In this document: one piece after another, positions 25,201-37,200 of the stretch | Layout: every line of letters begins with the position of its first letter | Position numbering within the stretch: the stretch's first letter is position 1 | Origin: Phoronis australis | Taxonomy: Eukaryota > Phoronida > Phoronidae | DNA length: 64,000 nt | Reading direction: 5' to 3' | Assembly: GCA_002633005.1 (NCBI GenBank) | Contig: NMRA01000103.1 | Span: 18,576 to 82,575, forward strand | Notes under the pieces: generated by a model | The model's input: the letters and a program-made list of their open reading frames with translations, nothing else | What the model was told of the DNA's origin: nothing | Databases searched by the model: none | Made by a program: the position numbers and the translations under genes

Positions 25201-28200
25201 GATGTGTACCTTTCCCCGACAAAAATCGGGAGGACTATAAAAAATCTCACATTCGTTAAGACGTCAGTAAGAGTGCGTATGTTGACCACTTCATCCATCA
25301 ACTGTTGTCTCACGTTAGTCTCGCTCACCAAGATTTCTTCAGTCTACAAATTGAAAGATGTTTTTTTATTGCTGCAATGGACAGTTACACAGCACTACAC
25401 TGACAACTGGGATCAAACACAGAGAAATGGACAATTTATCAAAAATTGTAAATAACACTGACTCCAGCAGTGGTTCGGAAGGAAATAATATTCTAAGAAC
25501 GTAATTGTAGTGTATGAGAAAAGGAAAAGTGCAAAGCTCAGAACCCTAAAAATAATTTGTATAACGATTAACTCAACTGAGCGTACCTCTTTAAGATAAC
25601 TAGAAATCCTTGATATCGCTTCCATGACAGAGTCCGCATATCCAGTATAGTCCTCACTTAGCAGGGTGCTGTTGGTATCATAAACATTATTGTTGCTGAT
25701 ATTGGTGTTCTTTTTGTTGTTGTTGTTGTTGTTGTTGTTGCATCTACGCTCCATTAAGCGAAGCTGAGCGTCAATATCACCAAATCCCTTTAACATTATG
25801 CAATGTACGTTTCATTAAGGTCACCTGCATCACACACACGAGCGCGCGCACGCACGCACACGCACACACAGTGGTATCAATCACCCACAAACATTACAAA
25901 CAAAAGTAATCAGACAAGATACCGTTTCCCAGTCATAACGGTTAATTCTGTAAACAGCAACAAGAGCAACGCAGAGCATTGAAATGCATCCATGAAGGCA
26001 CAGTGAGCTTTTAGGGGTGTATATTTGTATCACAGAAATAACCACTAGATGGCGCAAAATAAGTCGAATGGATCCAAAAACAAGTAAATAGAAAGCTACT
26101 TATCAAATATCATAAAAGCTGTCAAGAAACTTCAGAGGAACAGGAAAATGGAAAAAATGAAATTGCCACTAGGGGGGCAGGGCTCAACACTAACGGGTGC
26201 CCGATTGCCCGTGTACATGTAGATTTTGCGTCGGGCAAGTGGAATTTGAAAAGTACTTGCCCGATGGGCAAGTTAAAAAGCTGGCCACATAGGCAAATAG
26301 ATCCTAAGACTGTCTGCTCGACATTTGCTCCAAAGTAACGAACCCCGACACAAGCCTAAAAAGCGTCGAAAAAGCCCCTGTGGCAGTCAAAGAAACTCCC
26401 GTGTTCGAATGAGCACCGAAAGGAAAATAGAACGAGTGTGATGCAGCGTGCACAGATGACGCCCGCATTAAAATCCTTTCGATTCTCTAAACGTGCCCTG
26501 CTTCTGAATAAGTTGTCATGTGATACTACTGATCGTCTGCACTCTGGCAAAACGTCCAAACAAGGACAAATTGCTAAAAAACGAGTTCAGAAAGAATCAA
26601 AGCAACAATAAGAAACGAAAAGAGTGCGGGGATGGGTTCCGTCATGGGAAATTAGGTTTCCTGGCCTGAGAGACGGTGAACAAGGGATGACGTGTGATTT
26701 TTGCCAGCGTTTCCCAAGTACAGCTGGAAGCACCGCGTTCGTCGGCGGATGTAAGTCATACAGATAAGCGAAAAAGCTAAAAAGTGAATGACTGACCACA
26801 TATTTTCTACATTACACGCAAGTTTTTAAGGCCTGGTATTTATTCAGGGGGAATTCCAAAGGAAATTCTTATGAATTCCCGGCTCCCGGTGGCGACTCCC
26901 GAAAGAAGAGGAATACGGTCTCTGAATTGAAGGGTGACTTTTTCGCGGTCAATCTATTTTCCAAAAATGTATTTATTTATTGAAAACAAGAGCAATGCAG
27001 AGCGTTGAAATGCGCCCACAATTGCACCGCATACGGTATCCCTCTAGGGTTGTTTAGTGGTACCATAAAGTGGCCAGTAGAGGGCATATATGTAGTATGT
27101 TGTACTTAGCAAAATGGAAAGGCATGGTCATTATCTCCTCAATAGGCTAGGGGCAAAATGTGAGTAATCTTAATAATACAAGCACATCCTATACACCAGT
27201 TGTTTAAAGCAACACAGAAACATAGAATTAAAAACAAATTTACCAACATACGAGATTAGAACAGCATTAGAATGCCAGAAACAAATTTCTACTTGGAACT
27301 TTTCCTTCATAGTCACGAAGTAACACAAAGTATACACCTGAAGACCTATGAAAATACAGAGGTCAATGTAAAATACTAAAATTGCCACTAGAGGCAAATA
27401 CTAAAATTGCCACTGGAGGCATACCGGTAGTCAGAATCATCCTAAAGTCGTCATCGTCCGTTGTCAACATCACATAAATACACTTGCTAAATTTAGTAAA
27501 GATCCTGCAAACGGTTTGGGAGATACAGCCATGGGCGCAAAAAAACAAAACTGCCACTAGGAGGCGCCACAGTAGTCGAAATCGTCGGAAAATCATCGTC
27601 AACCGTCCTCTACATAGTAAGCATATACATGCCAATTTTCACAATCATCCTTTGAGCGGTTTGGTTGATAGAGGGGTGGACGCACAAAAACAGACTCGAA
27701 AACACTAAAAATGGCCACTAGGTGGCGCAAACTATGTCAAATCCATCTGAAAACAGCAGGATAGCGTCATCTCACTAATAGATGCCTATATACCAAATTT
27801 CATGAAAATCCGTTCAGGACTTTTGAAGATACAAAGGTAAGCGTAAAAAACTAAAATTGCCACTAGGGGGCACACCGGTAGTCGGATCAGTCCGAAAGTT
27901 CGCATATGGCGTCCCATTCATGAATGGAACATATGTGCCAAATTTCATGAACGTATGTCAAAGGGTTTTGGAGATAGAGCAGCGGATGCCGGACGCCGCC
28001 CGGACGGCCGGCCGGACAGAGATGACGGCATAATGCGTCCACATACATGTATAAATATGTGGGCGCATAATAAAAGTATATGTGGCATTATTATATGTTA
28101 AAATTTGATTTTAATTTTAACACAAGGCAACGATGACCAAAACTATGTAATATTTTTACGGATAGCAAAAATTCAAATTCAGCTTAAGCAACAACTCAAG

Positions 28201-31200
28201 TTTAATGCATGAGGGAGCATAAACTAATGAATACACAGTAGTGTCAAGAGTTCATGTCCTAACTAATTTCTGCGCCTTTGAACGTGAGACAATGGTTCAG
28301 ATACCATAGTTACTCTTCTATGATTTGTCTCTCTCATGTTTTGACACACCTTATAAATAAATGTTCTATAACAGTGGCGGATCTAGGTTAACACAAAGGG
28401 GGGGGCTCAACATTTTGTCTGTTAACATTTGCGCAAAGCACGATCATTGTAGATGCGCATAGCACCGGATGGAGGGAGGTCGGGAGGGGGGATTGCCCCA
28501 GGAAAAATTTTCTGTTTTTTTTCCTCTAAAGATCAAGCATTTTCCTAGATTCCTGAAGTATTATCCAAGAAAAAAGGCAAAGAAATAAAAAACACGGAGA
28601 ACGTGTCAAACTTGAAAAACTGCAATTACCACAGACTGAAACTCACGACCTGGCATTTAGAGCGTGCGTGCTTTACCACTACACCACCACGAATTTCACT
28701 CGTAATTTAACACTAAGAGACCTACTTGTTTATGGTCCACAGCGTTTGCGCGTGAAACCTACTTCTCTTTGTAATGTTTATTACACTTTTTATATTTTGT
28801 GCAATCAGTTCATAACAAATTTGTTGTATTTAAAATAGTCTTCAATTGCTCAAAAAACCAAATCCGTAATTTTGTGTTGGCATTAATGACGCGATTGCTT
28901 TGGAAATCGTCTTAAGGTTTGACAAAGAGAGAATTATGAGTTTCTGAGTGATTCACTAAGGCTTCCATTAAAATTGACATCTTACCAGCAGCTTTTGTTT
29001 TTTCAGCGTCACTCAGCTTCCATCTTCTTTAAAAAATGAAGTAAATTTTCGTCATTGCACAGTGGAGCAGACGACGGAAACGGGGTCGTAGTGCGCAGCG
29101 CCACTGCCGGTCGCCTGGGATATCGCGGGAGAGCCTATACTTAGCCATAGTTCCGTTACGAATGCGCCGCGTTCCGAATTTGACACGTGAAAATGGATCT
29201 GAGCCCTCTCCCTCCCCAAACACACTAAAACTGCACACATTTAAATCTTGTTTCTGCCGTATAATGTTAATTACCGAGGTTAATTAATAAACTCAACATT
29301 TCCCTTTGCTCTTGCTGTTTTATCTTTTGCGACAGCCAAGGGGAGGGGGGGGGGGGACAGATGCTCTGCCCCCCCTAAATCCGCCTATGTATAAGAAGAA
29401 TCGATAAAAAATAGCAACTCATGTATATAGCATGCACGACACAAGAGGAGGCTCAGCACGGGCAGCCCTACCGTAACAGATTACCTAGGTGTGCACATGC
29501 ACGGTGCTATTTGGGATTGTACTTGCGGCAAGTGAATTTGTTGTTCGGGCAAGTGGCTTAAAAAGTTAATGTTGAGCCCTGGGGGCTATGGGCGCAAAAA
29601 AACATAACTTCCACTAGGAGGCGCCACAGTAGTCAAAGTCGTCAGAAAATCATCGTCAAGTGACATCTTCACACTAAGAACATATATGCTAATTTTCACA
29701 ATCATGTTTAGAGTGATTTGGTTGATAGAGGGGTAGATGCAAAAAACAGATTATAAAAGAGTAAAAATGGCCACTAGATGGCACAACATACATCACGTCC
29801 ATCCGAAAACAGGAGCATGTCATCGTTTCAACAGATTACTATTTACCAAATTTCATAAAAATCTATCAAGGAGCTTGAATTAGGGAAAAAAGAGGAAAAC
29901 AGGAAAAATTTAAATTGCCACCAGGGGCACAGCATTTGTTGGATTTGTCTGAAAGTCGTCGCCGTTTGTTGACAACCTCACTTTTAAGTATTTAAAATAC
30001 ACTAACTAAATTTAATAATGATCCTGAAGAGAGCTTGGGAGCTACAGCCAGGGGCGTAAATAAAACAAAACTGCTACTAGGAGGCGCTAGAGTAGTTGAG
30101 GTCGTCGGAAAATCATTGACAGCCGTCCTCTTCAAAGTAGGAACATACAAGCCAATTTCCACAATCACCCTTAAAGTGGTTTGGTTGACAAAGGGGCGGA
30201 TGCCAAAAAACAGACTCAGAAACAAAACAAGAGCAACGCAGAGCGTTGAAATGCGCCCACAATAGTACCGTATACGGTATCCTTCTAGGGTTGTTTATTG
30301 GTACCATAAAGTGGCCAGTAAAGGGCATATATGTAGTATGTTGTACTTTGCAAGATGGAAAGGCATGGTCCTTGTCTCCTCAATAGGCTAGGAGCAAAAT
30401 GTGAGTGATCTTCATAATACAAGCACATCCTATACATCAGTTGCTTAAAGCACCACAGAAACATAGAATTTTAATTTACCAACATACGAGATTAGCACAG
30501 CATTAGAATGCCAGAAACAAATTTCTACTTGGAACTTTTCCTTCATAGTCACGAAGTAACACAAAGTATACACCTGAAGACCTATGAAAATACAGAGGTC
30601 AATGTGAAATACTTAAATTGCTACTAGAGGCATTCCGGTAGTCAGAATCATCCTAAAGTCGTCATCGTCCGTTGTCAACATCACACAAATACACTTGCTA
30701 AATTTAGCAAACGGTTTGGGAGATACAACCATGGGCGCAAAAAGAAAACTGCCACTAGGAGGCGCCACAGTAATCAAAGTCATGGGAAATTCAGCGTCAA
30801 CCGTCCTCTTTATAGTAAGAACATACATGCCAATTTTCACAATCATACTTAGAGCGGTTTGGTTGATAGAGGGGTGGACGCCAAAAAACGCAGTAAAAAT
30901 GGCCACTGGGTGTCGCAAACTAGGTCGAATCCATCCGAAAATGGGAGAATAGCGTCATCGCACTAATAGGTACCTACATAGCAAAATTTCATGAAAATCC
31001 GTTAAGGACTTGTGAAGATACAAAGGTAAACGTAAAAAAATAAAATTGCCACTAGGGGGCACACTGGTAAGCGGATCCGTCCAAAAGTCGTCATCGTCTG
31101 TTCTTAACATCATATAATTACACTTATTAAATTTCGTAAAGATCCTGCGAACGGTTTAGGAGATACAGCCATAGGCGCAAAAAAAAACAAAACTGCCACT

Positions 31201-34200
31201 AGGAGGTGCCACAGTAATCCAAATCGTCTGAAAATCATTGGCAGCTGTCTTCTTTATAGTAAGCACATACATGCCAATTTTCACAATCATCCTTTGAGTG
31301 GTTTGGTTGATAGAGGGGTGGACACAAAAATACAGACTCGAAAACAGTAAAAATGGCCACTAGGTGGCGCAAACTATGTCGAATCCATCTGAAAACGGGA
31401 GGATAGCGTCATCTGACTAATAGGTGCCTACATACCAAATTTCATGAAAATCCGTTCAGGACTTTTGAAGATACAAAGGTAAGCGTAAAAAACTAAAATT
31501 GCCACTAGGGGGCACACCGGTAGTCGGATCCGTTCGAAAGTCGTCATGTTCTGTTGTTAACATCATATAAATATACTTACACAATTTCGTAAAGATCCTG
31601 CGAACGGTTTAGGAGATACAGCCATAGGCGAAAAAAAACAACTGCCACTAGGAGGTGCCACAGTAGTCGAAATAGTCGGAAAATCATCGTCAACCGCCCT
31701 CTACATAGTAAGCATATACATGCCAATTTTCACCACCATCCTTTGAACGGTTTGGTTGATAGAGGGGTTGACGCACAAAAATAGACTCGAAAACACTAAA
31801 AATGGCCACCAGGTGGCGCAAACTATGTCGAATCCATCTGAAAACGGGAGGATAGCGTCATCTCACTAATAGGTGCCTACATATCAAATTTCATGAAAAT
31901 CTGTTCAGGACTTTTGAAGATACAAAGGTAAGCGTAAATAAATAAAATTGCCACTAGGGAGCACACCATTAGTCGGATCTGTCCGAAAGTTCGCACATGC
32001 CGTCCCATTCATGAATGGAACATATGTGCCAAATTTCATGAACATATGTCAAAGGGTTTTGGAGATAGAGCAGCGGACGCCGGACGGACGCCGCCCGTAC
32101 GGACGCCGCCCGTACGGACGGACCGAGATGACGGCATAATGCGTCCACATATAAATATGTGGGCGCATAAAAATTACCACTAGGTGATGCAAAATATCTT
32201 GAATTATTCTGAAAACAAATAGATATCATCACGTCACTAATAGATGCCTATCTGCCAAATTTTGATGGAAATCCGTTGAGGACCCTAATTTGAAGATACA
32301 GAGGTAAACGTAAAAATACTAAAATTGCCGCTAAGGGGCACACCGGTAGTCCGATCTGTCTGAAAGTCATCATCGTCCGTAGACAACCCCATATAAATTC
32401 ATTCGCTCAAATTTAATAAAGATCCTGCAGGTTGTTTAGGAGATACAGCCATAGGCGCAAAAACAAACAAAACTGCCACTAGGAGGCGCCACAATATTTG
32501 AAGTCGTCCGAAAATCATCTTTGGCTGTTTTCTTCACAGTAGGAACATATATGCCAATTTTCACAATCATCCTTACAGTGGTTTGATTGACCGAAGGGCG
32601 GATGCCAAACAACAGACTCAAAAACAGTAAACATAGGAACACATCTTCCAAATCTCATGAGGATTTTGTGAGGGATTTAGGATAGAGCTGCGGTCACCGG
32701 ACGCCCAGACAGAGATGACAGCAATATGCACCCAAATATAAATATGAGGGCGCATAAAAGTGACTGATTGGGCAGCAAAATTCTAATTAAAGAGCGGTTT
32801 AGCCCCTTTACCAACTTTCCTGGTATCGCTTCCATGACCGACAATGACGGGGAATTAAAATTCTCTGTCATTCTCAGTCATGAGGGACAATACTGTCACG
32901 TTGAATTTGGTTTGTCCAGCTGTCATGATGAGAATTCCAATTTATGTTGTCTGAATACTGCAGTATTCTTAGCATAGAAGAACAATACTGATATACAGTG
33001 ACTGTTCATCACAACTGCAAGTAGTCATCAATTCTAAAAATCCCTACCTACATGGAGTACTTGGATGTACAATTTGAAACCCTTGAAAGATTAAGCACAA
33101 ATGCTTGAAAGGTCAAGCACAAACCTGGCTAAATTGTGAAGAATTCTTTCCTCCAGTCAGGCGTGACTTGGTGCGTTTAACTTTGGCAGTGTCATTAATA
33201 GCTCCAGCTTTGGTAAATGAGGTGTCTGTAATAAAGTTTGGTAGGAACTAAGTGTCCAAGTTTGTTTGGTAAATGAGGTTTACACCACAATATTAGCCTC
33301 GAATGGCAGATACAACCGTGTAATAACTCATAAAGTTATATCACTAGTGAGATAACATTGAAACCGAGGCCGGATTCGAACCCGGGCCTCAAACGTTGCG
33401 AGTCGCCGACTTTACCACTACACTACTCAGCGGCTGACGTCATCGAACGTGAAAATAGAATACTTAAATCAGCACGCGCAACAATCGCATGTTCAGCAAA
33501 GGGCATTGCACCGACATTTATACGCTATGAAAAATTAAACGCATAATTTCCATCAAAACGATATTTTAATTCAGTGAAATTTTTCTCTTGTGTTCTCTCA
33601 CTTGTAAATCACCGATCTCCAATTTGAATGCGGGTATCGTGTCGTCAGGATCCTTTGACTTGAGCATTATACTCAGTTACTATTGGTAAGGGCTGTTCCA
33701 GTAAAATCCGTGTGGGAGGGGGGGGGACGGCAGTAGAAATAAAAATTCATGGGTGGTGGTCTTCAGAAAAAAACTCAAAATTATGGGTGGTCGTTCCTGT
33801 AAGAAGAGATGCATTAAAAATGGGTGGTATTTTTTGACCTGTTAATGTCGATAGGTTGGTTACTTCAGCCGTAAAACTAAAAAAAAATGCAATTGTCCTA
33901 ACTTATCCAAATACAAAAAAGCCCATATTGCCAGTGAACAGAGTGCAATATGTTCACTAAGCCATTAATCAAGTCATGGGCAACTCGATTTGAGCCAACT
34001 GTTTGTCTGCAGTCCTATTGAATTGAAAAGTTATGCAACACTGAACTGGTGTTAACACATATAAGAAAATTGATGATTTTTAAATAAAAAGTATGAGGAG
34101 TAAGATAAACAAGTTCCAATATTCACTTGACATAGAAGTATAGAAGAGTTCGTGGAGACAGTTTGAGATTCATAGATCCTTATAAATGAAAAAATGTTCA

Positions 34201-37200
34201 TTGAAATTATAGACACATGGTGAACAGAGACACCTGGTGGCTGCCAAAAGTATTGCTCACAGGCTACTTTAGTTTTTGACAATATTGGACAAGACAACTA
34301 GTTCTTGTCTGTCAGTCATCTAAGTTCTTAACAGGTCCTCCTGGAGGCAATTTGTTTGCAAGTGTTGGATTTTATATTTAAACCTATTAAAAATAATTAA
34401 AAAATTATGGGTCATGGGTTGGAGAAATAAATGAAAAATACGGGCGGTGGGTATGAAATAAAAGTGCCTTCCCCCCTCCCATACAGATTTTGCTGGAACA
34501 GCCCTAACCTACTTCAGCAGACGATATTTTCCCGGTCGAAGCTTAGCGTGATAAAATGTGTAGTAAGCTATATTAGTTGCTAAACCTTAATTTATAGATT
34601 TATTTTATTTCTATTTTGTTTAAATTTTTCAATTGGTTTTGACTATAAGCATTATTTGACAAAAATAGCTCGGCTCTTATTAAAAGGTCACGACTTCCGA
34701 CCCCGGGCCTCTGACATAGAAAGTAGTTACAAAGCCGAAGCGAGTCGAGAAAGGTAGATCGATTCATTGCAATGCTTCTCATTCAGTATGTGGTATAAAT
34801 AGATTATTACATGTTCTCAGCCGGGGGATAACGACTTCGCCATGTAATAATCTATATGTCTGTAATAAAGTTTGGTAAGAACTAAGTGTAGGAGGTTTTT
34901 TTCAAAAAGACAACAAAATTGTTAATAAAGTACAATAATAAATCCTCAGACACTACCAGTATTGTCATTAATATGTGACTACAGATACTACCCATACTGG
35001 ATAAATAGCCAATAACTGCATGAAACTCGTTTCTTAACCTAAGAAGTTAATGAAGGATTTCTAAAATACATAATTAGCAACTGGCTTTCTTCAGTTCCTA
35101 ACTGGATTGGCAAAACACTTAAGCACTACAGCAATATATTTGCATTTTTATATTTTATGCCCTAATGGCTCAGTCCAAGAATATCCCTGCTTGAAATGCC
35201 GCAGTGGTTCTTCTTAGAACTGGATTAGCCTAAATAGTAGGGGTGTCAGGTAGCGAACCTCACCCATAACCCACCGTCCAGCTTAGATGGGTCTGTAGCT
35301 GCCTGTTCCTCCTCCAAGTACTGCTTGAATCGCCGCAGATCCATAACTTCTTGGTACGTAGATTTCTCTTCAATACTGTCATCCCCTGTATCAAGCACAC
35401 CAACAGTGTAAGCAAATAAATGTTACGAGACCCTGTGCTAGTGTAAGCAAACGCACGTTATGGGGGCCCTGTGCTAGTTTAAAGGTATGGCATGGTTATC
35501 TCTAATTTTGTAATTTTCCAAGAGTTTCCTTTATCTATGGAAATTTCCGAGAGTTTTATACCTTTTTCTTTTTCAATGAGTAGGACTGGAAACCATGTTA
35601 CTGCAGACTGTCATGTCCTGTTATTCTACGTGTATGTATACGATTGTTCCCCGCCTGACAAGAAGATTAGTTACAATGTAATTCTTGCACCAGATGTCAT
35701 TCAGACTATTCTTGCACCGCCTTTTTCTAACGTCATTCCAAAAACATTTATGGAGGAGAAATTTCATACGGGTAATGTACATGCATTTAGTTATTTGACG
35801 TGATTTGGCTGGACTTGAGGCGATATCGGCGCAAGTACTCCTGTTTCTTGATACACAATAGTTTATTTACATTTTGTTAATTTTCCCCTGTTCTGTCAGC
35901 ATATTTAACTTTTTGAACACTTTCTATTGTATGCCCTTTGCCCGTCGCCATTTTCCTGGGCATTGTCTGGGGGGCTTTGGCTTCTTATCTCCATGGCATT
36001 GTATTATGCAACATGTAACTTTGAACACAGTTTATTTCTACTTAAACTGCTGAAAATAAAGGAGTAAATCCCCTGTTTTACTCCAACAGATCATGTTTAA
36101 CCTTCCTGTGCTATTAGTCACTTGCAGGGGTACAACATTTTGAGAACCAGTTTTCTCCACTGAATAACAGGAGCCAAACTGATTCTCAAAATGCGAGACC
36201 CATGCAAGTGACTATTTCCGCAGGAAGGTTCGACATGATTTCCGGCCCTACTCATGGAAGATGTATAAGATGACAGAAATACTTTCAAACTGGTTGTCAA
36301 AATGCTGACCCATGTATTTATCTAATGCCTTTGCAGCAATTGCTGAATTTTTAAGTCTTCCTCCATAAAAAAGCTGACCAGAGGAGATAACAAACTACCA
36401 GGTCTTCTTCTGAAGCCTTGAAATGACTTATAAACTGAGTATGGGATACAGTGAGACCACTGTCATAATCATGACAACTGACCTACTAAATCAAGGGTAG
36501 ATTTTACGACAGGAAGCACAGCTACACCACCTTTAAAGTCCTCCTTGCAAACTGCCCATGTGGTTTCAGAAAACACTTACTACATAAATTCTTATTTTCG
36601 ACACCCTTTCTTTATATTCTTTTCGCCTTTCTTGCCAAAAGCGATTTTTTAACAGTATTTGACCCTTCTCTCTGAGCGTATAATTCAGGGCTTGGAATGA
36701 CCAATGACAAAAAACGCGGAAACTTTTACGGCCCAAATCATGCGCGCGCTACTCAGCCTTGAAATGGTCGAAGAGAACCTTTCCCCGACAAAAGTCGGGA
36801 CTAAAAAAAAAAAACGTTACCACCATCAGTAGCATGCGTCTGCGTCCTTTTAGGTCGCCCGTCCACTCCCAATCCACACACTTTTGGCTGCAGAGCCGTA
36901 GTATTTGTCGCCGCGGTTTACAATAACACGAGACGCTATTGAAAATCCCACCACGCTATCCCAGATGCCCCGGCAATGTTGACAATTTACGTTCCTCCGA
37001 AACGTAAAGAGCAACTTCCGCTTTTCGAGGTGAACGTCGTCTGCAACGCCGCAGTAAGAAAAGACTTTGCCGCGGAAATTTTATATCAAATCCGATTTTT
37101 TTTACGCGGAAATATAATAAAATGCGCGGAAAGAACATTTGAAAAAAGCGGAAATCCGCGTTTCCGCGGAAAATTCCAAGCCCTGATGATTACCGGTTGT

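Larger units (their letters stand above)
26178..29581 (-). mobile_element. hAT-like element (CAGGGCTCAAC family), itself interrupted twice
   Basis: Ends CAGGGCTCAACACTAACG and (right, reversed) CAGGGCTCAACATTAAC. Its body matches the uninterrupted sibling at 38999-40059 in opposite orientation, with shared GGGCAAGT/ACTTGCCC blocks. Compared with the sibling, extra DNA is present at 26986-28072 (a CTCF-motif element) and within about 28150-29389 (including another hAT-like element). No transposase frame is intact. Confidence 0.75.
25960..30226 (+). mobile_element. CTCF-motif element split by a nested hAT-like insertion
   Basis: The head (ACAAGAGCAACGCAGAGCA) and first monomers occupy 25960-26177 (motif blocks near 26040 and 26165). 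The rest resumes at 29582 with monomers near 29609, 29769, 29917 and 30073. The hAT-like element 26178-29581 sits inside a motif block. A further CTCF-motif element begins at about 30227 and interrupts the array again. Confidence 0.75.

Noticed and set aside
33362-33432. Functional tRNA gene
   Set aside because: A and B boxes are present, but I could not find a paired acceptor stem. Similar blocks elsewhere sit in mobile elements.
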